Source: Phaeobacter sp. J2-8 (GTDB lineage: Bacteria; Pseudomonadota; Alphaproteobacteria; Rhodobacterales; Rhodobacteraceae). Taken from it: DNA of 64,000 nucleotides. A program made the translations under genes and the position numbers. Location of the stretch: contig NZ_JALIEC010000004.1 in the NCBI RefSeq assembly GCF_022867865.1, forward strand, positions 124,001-188,000, written 5' to 3'. The notes under the pieces were generated by a model. It did not search any database and was not told the DNA's origin. It worked only from the letters and a program-made list of their open reading frames with translations. This document shows positions 19,708 to 28,313 of this stretch, piece by piece; position 1 is the stretch's first letter, and every line of letters starts with the position of its first letter.

Positions 19708-20694
19708 TCAGGTGAACCGGATGCGGGGATCGAGCGCCGCAAGAAGTAGGTCGGAAATCAACATCCCGATCAGGGTCAGAATGCCCATCAACAGAATGAA
19801 ACTGCCCGCCAGATACATGTCCTGTGCCACCAGCGCGCGCAGCAGCAGCGGTCCGGCGGTGGGCAGGTTCAACACGATGGCGGTAATCGTCACGCCGGAA
19901 ATCAACTGCGGCAGAACCCAGCCAATGGCCGACACAAACGGGTTCAGCGCGATGCGCAGCGGATAGCGCATGATGACCTGATGCTCTGGCAAACCCTTGG
20001 CGCGGGCAGTGATGACATAGGGTTTTGACAGCTCGTCCGTCAGATTGGCGCGCAGAATGCGGATCAGCGATGCGGTGCCCGAGGTGCCAATCACCACAAC
20101 CGGAATCCACAGGTGTTTCAGCAAATCCCAGAACTTGGCAAGGCTGGCAGGGGCACCGACAAACTCTGGCGAATACAATCCGCCAACGCTTTGCCCCATG
20201 TATTTATACCCCACGTACATCAACGTCAGCGCAAGAATGAAGTTGGGGATCGCAAGACCCAAAAAGCCAAACAACGTGAACACATGATCGCCAATCGAAT
20301 GGCGACGCACAGCGGAATAGACACCGATGGGCAGCGATACGATCCAGACGAATAACAGAGACGCCATGGACACCGCCAATGTCGCGCCCATCCGGTCCCA
20401 GATCAGCTCGCTGACCGGGCGGCCCCATTCGAAGGAATAGCCGAAATCGCCGCGCAGCAAGATGCCGGTGATCCATTTGAAATATTGCACGATCATCGGC
20501 TCATCCAGACCGTAAAGTGCGCGAATGCGGCGCACCTCGTCGGGGTGCATGTCCTGGCCGCTGTCCGACATCGACGCGATGACGGACGTCAGGTAATCGC
20601 CCGGCGGCAACTGTATGATGAAAAACGCAATAAAGGATATGCCGATCATCGTCGGGATCATCAGCACAATTCGTTTCAGGACGTACCCAAACAT
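19708..20694 (-). CDS. ABC importer permease, OppB type
   Basis: A 328-residue membrane protein with the typical OppB start (MFGYVLKRIVLMIPTMIGI), six predicted membrane segments and an EAA loop (ARAKGLPEHQVIMRYPLR). The ATG lies 3 bases after the stop of the glycosidase-like gene, with GGAG in that gene's last codons, so translation is coupled. It pairs with the OppC-type permease 10 bases downstream. Confidence 0.93.
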   Translation of the reverse strand: MFGYVLKRIVLMIPTMIGISFIAFFIIQLPPGDYLTSVIASMSDSGQDMHPDEVRRIRALYGLDEPMIVQYFKWITGILLRGDFGYSFEWGRPVSELIWDRMGATLAVSMASLLFVWIVSLPIGVYSAVRRHSIGDHVFTLFGFLGLAIPNFILALTLMYVGYKYMGQSVGGLYSPEFVGAPASLAKFWDLLKHLWIPVVVIGTSGTASLIRILRANLTDELSKPYVITARAKGLPEHQVIMRYPLRIALNPFVSAIGWVLPQLISGVTITAIVLNLPTAGPLLLRALVAQDMYLAGSFILLMGILTLIGMLISDLLLAALDPRIRFT

Positions 20695-20697
20695 AGT

Positions 20698-22812
20698 TCA
20701 GCTCCAGTCTATCGACACGACTTCTGCCAGTGCGATGCGCGGCACCGTGACATGCGCGATTCCCGCCGCGATACGCACGTTGGCATCTTGGCCCGCGACA
20801 GCCAGCCGGGCACTGGCACCGCTGACCCCTTTGGGCAGGCGTGCGCGCAGTGTGATGTCTTCAACGGGCCAGATGTCGCGGATTGGCCCCTTCATCATCA
20901 TCGGATTGGTCAGGTTTGTCATCAGCGCAAGCACGCCGTTTTCGGTCGTGCGCACCGCCAGATCAATCACGCCTTTGCCGGTGACGTCCAGCATCGGCGC
21001 GGTGCCCAGCGTCCAGCGCACAACGTTTTCGATCAGTATCTTGTGGTCTTCGGCAAACACGTCATTGAACGTGGCCCCGATGTTCCACGGAATATGCACC
21101 GTACGCCCGCCAGACGCATGTTCGCGGGTGATGATCGCCGGGCCATGCGGTTCCTCGCGCGGGTAAACCTCTTCCATCGGAAGATCGGGGAAATCGGGAA
21201 CGTAAAGCACGGGCGCGCCGGTATCGGCCTCGACGGTCACATCGGTCAGCCGGGTGCCGCCGATAATCCGTTTTGCCGGTCCAAATCCCTGACAGATCGC
21301 ATGATCGGTGTCGGCAAAGGCAACATAGGTGTTTTTCAGCGGGCCGCGCGGGCCCTTGGCAAGATGGCTGCCCAGCACATCGGCCAGACCGAAATCGTCG
21401 CGCGGGGTGCCGTCCTGGTCACAGGTGGCCGAGGCCCCCATCACCACCAGATTGCCGCCACGCCCGACCCAATCCGATAGCAGCGCACATTGCGCATCAG
21501 ACAGGCATACGGCGTTGGGCAGGATAATCAGGCGGAATTGATCCAGCAGTTCGGCGCTCATCGCATGGTCAGAGATGAATTCAAACGGCAGACCGGATTC
21601 GATAAGCGCATGATCCACGCCCAATTCGTCTGCTTCGGCGGCGGCGCGATCATTCCAATCATAGTGGCGTAGGGTCGTGGTGGCATCAAGCACGGCGATT
21701 TCCGTGGCAGTAGACGATGCGGTCAAAAGCGGCTCTACCTTGGCATGCAGATCGAATGCATCGGCCACCGGCGCGATCCAGCGTTCATCCGGCACAACCC
21801 CGTTAAACTTGGTGAACCATGGCAACATGCCATGCATCGCGCCATCGGTGATCCAGCTTTCGATCTCTGGCCCAGTGGTGACGCTATCCTTCCACCGGTT
21901 GCGATGATCCTCTGGCCCGACCGAGGTGATCAGGATGACGGGCCGTTCGCGGAATGTGGCGCGCATTCGTTTGGCGTTGCGGCCAGCTTTCCAAATCGCT
22001 TCTGTCCCGTCGCGGCCCTGATGGTCAACCACGAGGAAAGGACAATGCTTTTCAATCAGCGACAGCTCAAACTCCATCAGCGATGCACCGCCCATGTTGG
22101 GGATGAAGCTGGCGTTGGGTTTGATCGCCTTGACCGCCTCGTCCCATTCCACAACCATTTGGGTCAGCTTGCTGCGGCGCCATTTGGACCATGCGCGCCA
22201 CGCCGGATCGGCGGTGTCGGTGCTGCGCGGCAGGTCGAAACCGGTGGTCGCGGCGAAATCGGTTGTACAAGACTTGCAATAGCAGATGCCATGCCCCTGC
22301 CAGCGGTTGGCGAACACCGCATCAATGTCATAATCCCGCACCAGTTCGCGGACAATTTCCGGCATGTAATCCCGGTTATAGCTGCCATAGGCACAGGTCA
22401 CCCAGACATCGGGATAGGCCCAGTGGCGCCGCGGGTTGCCATCGGCATCGACGGCCACCCATTCGGGATGCGCATCCGCGGCCTCTTGGTGGATCGCATG
22501 CGGATCGACACGCGCCATGACATGCATCCCCAACCCGCGTGCGCCGTCCACCAGTTGGCCAAACGGATCGCTGTCGCCCAGATATTTACTGACGTAATGC
22601 AGCGGCACCTTGGACGGATAATAGGCGATATAGCCCCCCGCAGACAGACAGGTCGCGTTGGATTTCGTGCGTTTGAAAATGTCGATCCACTGCTCTGGAT
22701 CAAACTTGATCGGGTCATCCTCGGCCAATGTGAGCTGGGTCCAACGGGTCGCGCTGCGATACCAATGTGGGGTTCTGAGCGTAGTTTCTGTATCTTTTCG
22801 CGCGTTGAACAT
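20698..22812 (-). CDS. Putative glycoside hydrolase (GHL6-like) with trimerisation-type domain
   Basis: A 704-residue cytoplasmic protein with no signal peptide. The N-terminal half looks like a TIM barrel of the hypothetical glycosyl hydrolase 6 (GHL6) type: HWYRSATRWTQLTLAEDD, GMHVMARVDPHAIHQEA, DAVFANRWQGHG, followed by the Cys pair CYCKSC at about residues 180-185. A flavodoxin-like region around 390-600 resembles the beta-galactosidase trimerisation domain, and a beta-rich domain ends the chain. It sits between the binding protein and the permease genes of an oligosaccharide importer and shares the operon with a GH42 enzyme. Activity is not established; a fucosidase or other exo-glycosidase role is possible. 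AAAGGTC precedes the ATG. Confidence 0.7.
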   Translation of the reverse strand: MFNARKDTETTLRTPHWYRSATRWTQLTLAEDDPIKFDPEQWIDIFKRTKSNATCLSAGGYIAYYPSKVPLHYVSKYLGDSDPFGQLVDGARGLGMHVMARVDPHAIHQEAADAHPEWVAVDADGNPRRHWAYPDVWVTCAYGSYNRDYMPEIVRELVRDYDIDAVFANRWQGHGICYCKSCTTDFAATTGFDLPRSTDTADPAWRAWSKWRRSKLTQMVVEWDEAVKAIKPNASFIPNMGGASLMEFELSLIEKHCPFLVVDHQGRDGTEAIWKAGRNAKRMRATFRERPVILITSVGPEDHRNRWKDSVTTGPEIESWITDGAMHGMLPWFTKFNGVVPDERWIAPVADAFDLHAKVEPLLTASSTATEIAVLDATTTLRHYDWNDRAAAEADELGVDHALIESGLPFEFISDHAMSAELLDQFRLIILPNAVCLSDAQCALLSDWVGRGGNLVVMGASATCDQDGTPRDDFGLADVLGSHLAKGPRGPLKNTYVAFADTDHAICQGFGPAKRIIGGTRLTDVTVEADTGAPVLYVPDFPDLPMEEVYPREEPHGPAIITREHASGGRTVHIPWNIGATFNDVFAEDHKILIENVVRWTLGTAPMLDVTGKGVIDLAVRTTENGVLALMTNLTNPMMMKGPIRDIWPVEDITLRARLPKGVSGASARLAVAGQDANVRIAAGIAHVTVPRIALAEVVSIDWS

Positions 22813-22876
22813 GGACAGACCTTTGGTATGCGGCAGAGAACCCCTGCCGGTGATTTTGGAAAATTGAAGAAAAGGA

Positions 22877-22901
22877 GGTGAGCGGGGGAGGACCGCTCAC
22901 C
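22877..22901 (-). terminator. Intercistronic stem-loop after the binding-protein gene
   Basis: GGTGAGCGG and CCGCTCACC form a perfect 9-bp stem with a 7-base loop, 9 bases after the binding-protein stop codon. On the minus strand it is followed by TCCTTTTCTTC. It probably stabilises the upstream message or partly terminates, giving more binding protein than permease. Confidence 0.65.
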
Positions 22902-22910
22902 AGTTTGTCG

Positions 22911-24815
22911 TCAAGTCGACGACTTGAAGAACTGCTCTGGACGCGCCGGACCGGGGGTCGGCCAGCCAAAACTGTTTGGCATGACGTCCATCGTGTTCAC
23001 CATGTCGTTCTTGACGATACCGTAGCCATCCGGCGGCAGGCTGACCCCAAAGACCAGAAACTGATCCGCCGCATTGTTCAGCATCTGACCGAACAATTCC
23101 TTTTGCATATCGGGATCGCCCGTCGACAGCAGTTTGCGATACAATTCCTGCTGCGCCTTGATTTCGGCGGGCGGTTCCTCGGCATCGCTTGCGGTCGGGT
23201 CGATATAGTAACGTGCCCAGCCCGGTGCATAGATCGAGTTTGACGAAAACGGCACCAAGTAACGCGGGTCAATCATTGCAGCGATCCCGGCATTGGCGCC
23301 GAACTGGTGGGCCGAGGCGTCAAAATCCCGGCCATTGCGCACTCGGGTTTCCCAAAGCGACCGGTCCATCGTGCGGATTTGGGCATCAATTCCGACGTCC
23401 TGGAACATCGGCAGCGCCAGTTCGAACATGTCAAGAAAGGTCGTGCGCACCTGGTCAATTTCAAAGATAATCGAAAGACGACGGCCCTCGGCGTCCAGAC
23501 GATAGCCTTCACTGTCACGTTCGGGCACGAGGGTATCAAGGATCTCGTTCGCCCGATCCGGATCATATTCGGTGTGCTGTTTGGCCAGCCGTTCGTTATA
23601 TAGCGGATCATTTTCGCTGATCGACGGCTGCGCGGGGCTGCCCTGCCCGACAAAGACCGCATCAATTAATGCCTGACGGTCGATGGCAATCGAAAGCGCC
23701 TCGCGGAAGTCGCGTTTGTTGAACAAGTCGCGCTTGGTGGCGTCGGTGTGGTTCAGGTTAAGCTGAAATACCATGACATTAGCGGCGCTTTCTTTCAGCG
23801 TATAAAAGTCATAATCGCCGTCTGCTTTTCCGTCGAACAGGACGGGTTTGTTAGTTGGGGTGCCAATATATTGATCCATAAGATCAACTTCACCCTGCAG
23901 CGCCTTCAGCAACAGAACCTCTGGGTCGGCGACCATCTGGTACATTACCTTGTCAAAATATGGCAGCTGGGTGCCTTCGGTATCGACCTTGAAATAGTAA
24001 TCGTTGCGCACGGCGATGGCGCGTTCGGTGTCTTCGCCGGGGGCCGAGGTAAAGGCCCATGCGTTCAATGTTGGACGGTTGGAATTTTGAAAGAAAACAT
24101 TGTCCTGATGCAGCCCATGTTCCCGCTGGAACAAAGCAACCCAGCTGTCGAACCCGCGCTCCTGCGCCAGCTTGTCGGCGTCGGGGTTATACTTGGCGTG
24201 GAATTGCTTGAGATAGGCCGAAGGCGCGCGGGTCAGCTGATCGAACTGTGCCCATGCAAGGTTCTGAAGGAAAAACCCGTTGGGTTCCGAAAAGGTGACG
24301 CTGAATGTGGTCTCGTCAATCACGTCCAGCTTGCCGATCTCGCCGCCGGTCGACCAATAGCTTTGGTTGGACAATGTTATTTCCGGGTCAAGCAGAAGGT
24401 CCTCATACCAGAACCGGATATCTTCGGTGGTATAGGCTGTGCCGTCGGACCATTTGTGACCCTTGCGCAGATTGAAGGTATAGGTCCTGGAATCTGCGCT
24501 GACCTCCCAGCTTTCGGCGACGTTTGCTTCGATTTTCGTCCAGGCAGGGTCAAATCGGACAAGCGGTTCGTATCCCTGATACCGCACCAGCATCGACAGC
24601 GATCCGCCACCCACAAGCGCATGGTTCCATGTCCCGCCCCGTTTCCCGGGTCGGTCGGTTGGCGTGATCACAAGCGGGTTTTCCGGCAACCGCTCATTTA
24701 GCGGGGGCAGATCCTGCGCAAATGCGGCCGCTGCGGGAAACAACACCCCTGATGTTCCCGCGCCAACCAGCGCGCTTGCCGTGGATAGAAAGTGACGTCT
24801 TGTCAGACTTTGCAT
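22911..24815 (-). CDS. Family 5 extracellular solute-binding protein (Tat-exported)
   Basis: A 634-residue periplasmic binding protein of the SBP_bac_5 family, which serves Opp-type importers. A twin-arginine-like motif (TRRHFLS, residues 5-11) precedes a hydrophobic core ending near residue 34 (AFA), so Tat export is likely. WSDGTAYTTEDIRFWYEDLL and VTFSEPNGFF are typical family blocks. The length suits large ligands such as oligosaccharides. It is the first gene of the operon, with AAGGAGG before the ATG, and lies divergent from the LacI regulator with AT-rich operators between. Confidence 0.92.
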   Translation of the reverse strand: MQSLTRRHFLSTASALVGAGTSGVLFPAAAAFAQDLPPLNERLPENPLVITPTDRPGKRGGTWNHALVGGGSLSMLVRYQGYEPLVRFDPAWTKIEANVAESWEVSADSRTYTFNLRKGHKWSDGTAYTTEDIRFWYEDLLLDPEITLSNQSYWSTGGEIGKLDVIDETTFSVTFSEPNGFFLQNLAWAQFDQLTRAPSAYLKQFHAKYNPDADKLAQERGFDSWVALFQREHGLHQDNVFFQNSNRPTLNAWAFTSAPGEDTERAIAVRNDYYFKVDTEGTQLPYFDKVMYQMVADPEVLLLKALQGEVDLMDQYIGTPTNKPVLFDGKADGDYDFYTLKESAANVMVFQLNLNHTDATKRDLFNKRDFREALSIAIDRQALIDAVFVGQGSPAQPSISENDPLYNERLAKQHTEYDPDRANEILDTLVPERDSEGYRLDAEGRRLSIIFEIDQVRTTFLDMFELALPMFQDVGIDAQIRTMDRSLWETRVRNGRDFDASAHQFGANAGIAAMIDPRYLVPFSSNSIYAPGWARYYIDPTASDAEEPPAEIKAQQELYRKLLSTGDPDMQKELFGQMLNNAADQFLVFGVSLPPDGYGIVKNDMVNTMDVMPNSFGWPTPGPARPEQFFKSST

Positions 24816-24869
24816 GGTTTTCCTCCTTGGTGGCGTTTTTTGTTCTTGTGTGACTTATTCTTGCTTTTC

Positions 24870-24883
24870 ACCAAACGTTAGGT
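24870..24883. promoter_or_regulatory. Candidate LacI-family operator
   Basis: ACCAAACGTTAGGT is a palindrome with 12 of 14 matching positions and the central CG step usual for LacI-family operators. It lies 55 bases before the binding-protein gene. A related element (TAAACGTCGTTAGG, 24963-24976) lies just before the divergent lacI-type gene, so autoregulation and control of the sugar operon by this regulator are likely. Confidence 0.6.
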
Positions 24884-25002
24884 AAAGAGTTAGGCTAGAT
24901 TTTCTTTCGATCTGACGAAGATTTTTCAAATAAGTAATACTTTCAAGTATTTATCTGACTCACTAAACGTCGTTAGGTTAGTATGAAAGGTACGGTTCGA
25001 TC

Positions 25003-26118
25003 ATGTCGCGGGTCACAATGAAGACAATTGCCGAACAAACCGGCCTGTCGAAATTCGCCGTTTCCCGTGCGCTTGCCGGCAAATCAGGCGTCAGCGAAAA
25101 GACGCGGAAGCGGGTTTTATCGGTGGCGGAACGGCTGGGATACCAATTGCCCACGCGACAGGAGTTGCGGGTGATCGGGGCCATTTTTTGGGATGGTGGC
25201 AACTTCAACGGCGAAATCCACACGCAAATCCAATCCGGCATACAGATCGAGGCCAATAATGTCGGCTACGATGCACAGGTGCACTGGATGCATGATTTTG
25301 ACGAAATGATGGGCTTTGCCTCCAAATGTGATGGGCTGGTGACGGTGAATGTGACCCACGAAAGGTATCTGAATGCGCTGCGTGGGCTGAAGGTTCCGAT
25401 TGTCTGCAACGGTTGGCTGGCGCCGCTCGACCAGGCCGATTCCGTTGGCGGCACCGACCACGAAGCGGGCGAAGCGGTCGCCAAGCACCTCTATGGTCTG
25501 GGCCATAGGGAGTTCGCCTATATACATGGGACGTTCGATCTGCGGGGGCGGCGCGAACGGCTTAACGGGATGACAGCGGCCTTGAGCCTGATGGCCGAAA
25601 AAACGTTGGTTCATGACGTGACCTGGAAAACCCGCGGCGGATTTTCCGAACGGTTTGACGCCCTGTTGGCCGAAGGCGCGCGTCCGACGGCATTTTTCTG
25701 CGCCATCGACGATTTGGCGCTGACCACGGTGACGGACCTGATGGCGCGTGGGTGGCGTATACCCGAAGATATTTCGGTTGTCGGATTCGGTGATTTTAGC
25801 GCCGCGCGCTACATCCGCCCGCCCCTGACCACCATTCACACCAATTGCATTGATATGGGCCGCGCGGCGGTACGGCTTATCCATTCGCGACTGACAGTGG
25901 CGGATTGGCCCGACATGTCGTGGCGAGTGCGGGTGCCAAATATCTTGATAGAGCGCGACTTTCTGGGCCCGCGCCTTCTGTTCAGACGCAGGAAAGACTG
26001 TTTGGAAAGATCTTCCCGTAGAATCCTGCTGTGGCTTGTGGGTTCCCGACCCGGACCGGTGTGCAGACGGCATCGCCAACGCGCGGGGCGCGAACTGAAT
26101 TCGTACCGAGCGGCATGA
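25003..26118 (+). CDS. LacI-family transcriptional regulator with an atypical C-terminal tail
   Basis: A 371-residue protein. The HTH (MKTIAEQTGLSKFAVSRALAG) and hinge helix are at residues 5-50, and the periplasmic-binding-like sugar domain is at about 58-325. Family members normally end soon after the segment seen here as PNILIERDFLG; this one runs on for about 45 residues of Arg/Leu-rich sequence with no family character. The natural stop has probably been lost or frame-shifted by the rearrangement that also truncated the mutarotase relic at 26.27 kb. It should repress the divergent 24815-12918 operon. Confidence 0.88.
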   Translation: MSRVTMKTIAEQTGLSKFAVSRALAGKSGVSEKTRKRVLSVAERLGYQLPTRQELRVIGAIFWDGGNFNGEIHTQIQSGIQIEANNVGYDAQVHWMHDFDEMMGFASKCDGLVTVNVTHERYLNALRGLKVPIVCNGWLAPLDQADSVGGTDHEAGEAVAKHLYGLGHREFAYIHGTFDLRGRRERLNGMTAALSLMAEKTLVHDVTWKTRGGFSERFDALLAEGARPTAFFCAIDDLALTTVTDLMARGWRIPEDISVVGFGDFSAARYIRPPLTTIHTNCIDMGRAAVRLIHSRLTVADWPDMSWRVRVPNILIERDFLGPRLLFRRRKDCLERSSRRILLWLVGSRPGPVCRRHRQRAGRELNSYRAA

Positions 26119-26270
26119 CCAAAGCCAAGCAATCCGGGCATGAGTTGAGAAATTCAGCACCCGGATAGCCAAGCGTGATCGGGCCGCGCAGGCAAGCGGT
26201 TTACCTCCAGGTTGATCGCCTGAGTTTGGGCGCCACCGCAAACTCGATCTGGCACCAACAACCTGACAAA
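25985..26270. other. Unassigned junction segment between two sugar clusters
   Basis: This stretch holds the odd tail of the LacI gene and about 150 bases with no recognisable gene, ending where the mutarotase relic breaks off. Neither strand gives a convincing protein and I see no clear inverted repeats or target duplication. It looks like a scar left by recombination joining the glycosidase operon to the fucose-type cluster. Confidence 0.4.
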
Positions 26271-26367
26271 ACCGCTCCTGCACCATTGGCCAAACATCGG
26301 CGTGTACACGTTTGTATTCGGCGACATGTTCCGGGCGTCACCCGGTGATTTTGCCCATTCGTTTCAT
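26271..26367 (-). pseudogene. 5' remnant of an L-fucose/L-rhamnose mutarotase gene
   Basis: From an ATG at 26367 with GAGGGAACAGC before it, the minus strand reads MKRMGKITG, then a stop codon (TGA), then RPEHVAEYKRVHADVWPMVQER. This matches the N-terminal third of COG3254 mutarotases, whose members begin with such a Met-Gly-Leu block followed by EEYKRRH..VWPE. The similarity stops at about 26271. So the gene carries an internal stop and has lost its last two thirds. It follows the importer ATPase gene of the fucose-type cluster by 66 bases, where a sugar mutarotase would be expected. The assignment is from memory of the family and is moderate. Confidence 0.5.
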
Positions 26368-26433
26368 GCTGTTCCCTCAGGTTTCACGAAAGCGACGTCC
26401 GCCGCAGTGGGGCTGTTGCATCAATGCCGCCGG

Positions 26434-27513
26434 TCACTGCAATCCCGGATTTCGATTGATGGCATCTCCTGTCGCCGGATCGAACAGATGGCAGTGATTT
26501 GTGTCTATGGCAAAGTGTATCCGGCTGCCGGATTCGAGAGTGACCCGCTCGCGCAGCACGGCGACAACCTCGGTGTCTTGCAGGTCGGTCACGGCATATG
26601 TCTCTGCCCCGGTCGGCTCGGTCACCACGACCTGCACCGACAGCGCGTTGTCGGCTGTGTCAGTCAGGCTCAGGTGCTCGGGGCGGATGCCAAACTCGAC
26701 CTGTTGCCCTGCCGGCAGGTGATGCCCGATGGTCAATGTTGCCCCGTCCTTTAGAACCAGCGTGCCGTTTTCACCCGTCGTAGCGGGCAGAATATTCATC
26801 GAGGGCGACCCGATGAAAGTGGCCACGAAACGGTTGCGCGGGTTGTCATAAAGATCGAGCGGCGTGCCGACCTGCGAGACGTGACCGCCCTCCAGCACGA
26901 TGATTTTGTCGGCCATTGTCATGGCTTCGATCTGGTCGTGGGTGACATAGACAATCGTGGTCTTCAGCCGCTGGTGCAGGGCCTTGATCTCGGTGCGCAT
27001 CTTGACCCGCAGCTTGGCGTCGAGGTTCGACAGGGGTTCGTCAAACAGGAACACCGCAGGGTCGCGCACGATGGCGCGTCCCATCGCCACCCTCTGCCGC
27101 TGACCACCCGAAAGCTGGCGGGGATAGCGGTCGAGAAGCGCCTCCAGCCCGAGAATCGCCGCCGCGTCATCCACCTTGCTGCGAATGGTGTCGGGCGCGA
27201 CCTTGGACAGTCGCAGCGAGAGCCCCATGTTTTCGCGCACCGTCATATGCGGGTAAAGCGCGTAGTTCTGGAACACCATCGCGATGCCGCGTTCCTTTGG
27301 ACGCAGGTCATTGACCACCTTGTCGGCAATGCGGATTTCCCCGTCCGAGACCGTCTCCAATCCCGCGATCATTCGCAGGAGGGTCGACTTGCCACAGCCC
27401 GATGGGCCGACTAGAACGGCGAATTCGCCGTCTTTGATATCCACGTCGATGCCGTGGATAACGTCCACACTACCGTATCGCTTGACGGCGGAACTCAGTT
27501 CGATCTGCGCCAT
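26434..27513 (-). CDS. Sugar ABC importer ATPase, MalK/UgpC type
   Basis: A 359-residue protein. The ATPase core (about 1-235) has Walker [10 protein letters not shown], signature [14 protein letters not shown] and Walker [13 protein letters not shown]; the C-terminal part (about 240-355) is the TOBE regulatory domain. The ATG at 27513 is placed where the ATPase fold begins; it lies 11 bases after the GntR stop. The permeases and binding protein that match it are on the opposite strand (29510-32591), so the importer is split over two divergent transcripts sharing the same promoter region. Confidence 0.93.
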   Translation of the reverse strand: MAQIELSSAVKRYGSVDVIHGIDVDIKDGEFAVLVGPSGCGKSTLLRMIAGLETVSDGEIRIADKVVNDLRPKERGIAMVFQNYALYPHMTVRENMGLSLRLSKVAPDTIRSKVDDAAAILGLEALLDRYPRQLSGGQRQRVAMGRAIVRDPAVFLFDEPLSNLDAKLRVKMRTEIKALHQRLKTTIVYVTHDQIEAMTMADKIIVLEGGHVSQVGTPLDLYDNPRNRFVATFIGSPSMNILPATTGENGTLVLKDGATLTIGHHLPAGQQVEFGIRPEHLSLTDTADNALSVQVVVTEPTGAETYAVTDLQDTEVVAVLRERVTLESGSRIHFAIDTNHCHLFDPATGDAINRNPGLQ

Positions 27514-27524
27514 TTCGAGGCTCC

Positions 27525-28169
27525 CTATTTTCCCTGAAGCGCGCGCGACAGGGCCGTGTCCATATGATGTGCCAGGGCTCTCTGGGCCCCGTTTCCGTCG
27601 CGCGCCTTGCAGTGATGCAAGACGTCGAGGTGCTCTTTCAGCGCCGAATGCACGCGATCCGGCGACAGGCGGTTGCTGACCTTGATCAGCCGCAACCGGG
27701 TGGCGTTGATCTGATAGGTCTCCGAGATCAGCGCATTGTCCAGGCATTCGATCAGCTTGTCGTGCATGTCCCAGTCGACATCCACCGCACGCTTCAGAAC
27801 CTCTGGGTCGGTTGTGCGCTGGGCTTCTTCCAGCATGGCCCCGGTGGCGTCGATCAGCGCGTCCACCTCGGTCTCAAATTCGCCAGAGGCAAAATTGTCT
27901 ACCGCGTGCAGTTCAAGCGCCATGCGCAAGCCAAAGGAATTGCGGATGAATTTGGTGGTCAGGTCGATCACCTGAATGCCGCGCTGCGGATGCACCTTCA
28001 GCAGTGATTCGTGCTGTAATCGCTGGATCGCCTCGCGGGCTGTGCCCACGGGAACCCCGGCAAGCTTTGCCAGCTCCTTCTGGGTAACAAACTGGCCCGG
28101 CGCAAGCTCGCCCGACAGAAGGCGTTCTCGAAACTCATGATAGGCGTCTGCACGTGACATCGACTTCAT
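27525..28169 (-). CDS. GntR-family (FadR/FCD type) regulator
   Basis: A 214-residue regulator with an N-terminal winged helix (about 5-70; [22 protein letters not shown]) and a C-terminal all-helical FCD ligand domain with metal-binding His and Asp residues. The start is uncertain among ATGs at 28169, 28160 and an upstream one at 28229; 28169 gives a normal length. It is divergent from the fucose-type catabolic genes, and a perfect palindrome overlaps their -35 element, so it probably represses them until a sugar acid is present. Confidence 0.88.
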   Translation of the reverse strand: MKSMSRADAYHEFRERLLSGELAPGQFVTQKELAKLAGVPVGTAREAIQRLQHESLLKVHPQRGIQVIDLTTKFIRNSFGLRMALELHAVDNFASGEFETEVDALIDATGAMLEEAQRTTDPEVLKRAVDVDWDMHDKLIECLDNALISETYQINATRLRLIKVSNRLSPDRVHSALKEHLDVLHHCKARDGNGAQRALAHHMDTALSRALQGK

Positions 28170-28239
28170 TCCATCTGTTGAATTTGCAGCCTTGGTAACA
28201 TGCCGCGTGATGCATCGGCCAGCATTCACTGGTTGGGCT

Positions 28240-28280
28240 ACTGATTAATCAGTTGACAATCACTCGTCAATCACTAATTA
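28240..28280 (+). promoter_or_regulatory. Promoter with GntR-type palindromic operator
   Basis: ACTGATTAATCAGT (28240-28253) is a perfect 14-bp palindrome. It touches the -35 element TTGACA (28253-28258), which is followed after 16 bases by TAATTA (28275-28280). The dehydratase gene starts 34 bases further on. An operator placed here would block RNA polymerase, as expected for repression by the adjacent GntR protein. Confidence 0.65.
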
Positions 28281-28313
28281 ATCCACCCATCAACTGAACG
28301 GGGAAGACACTTC

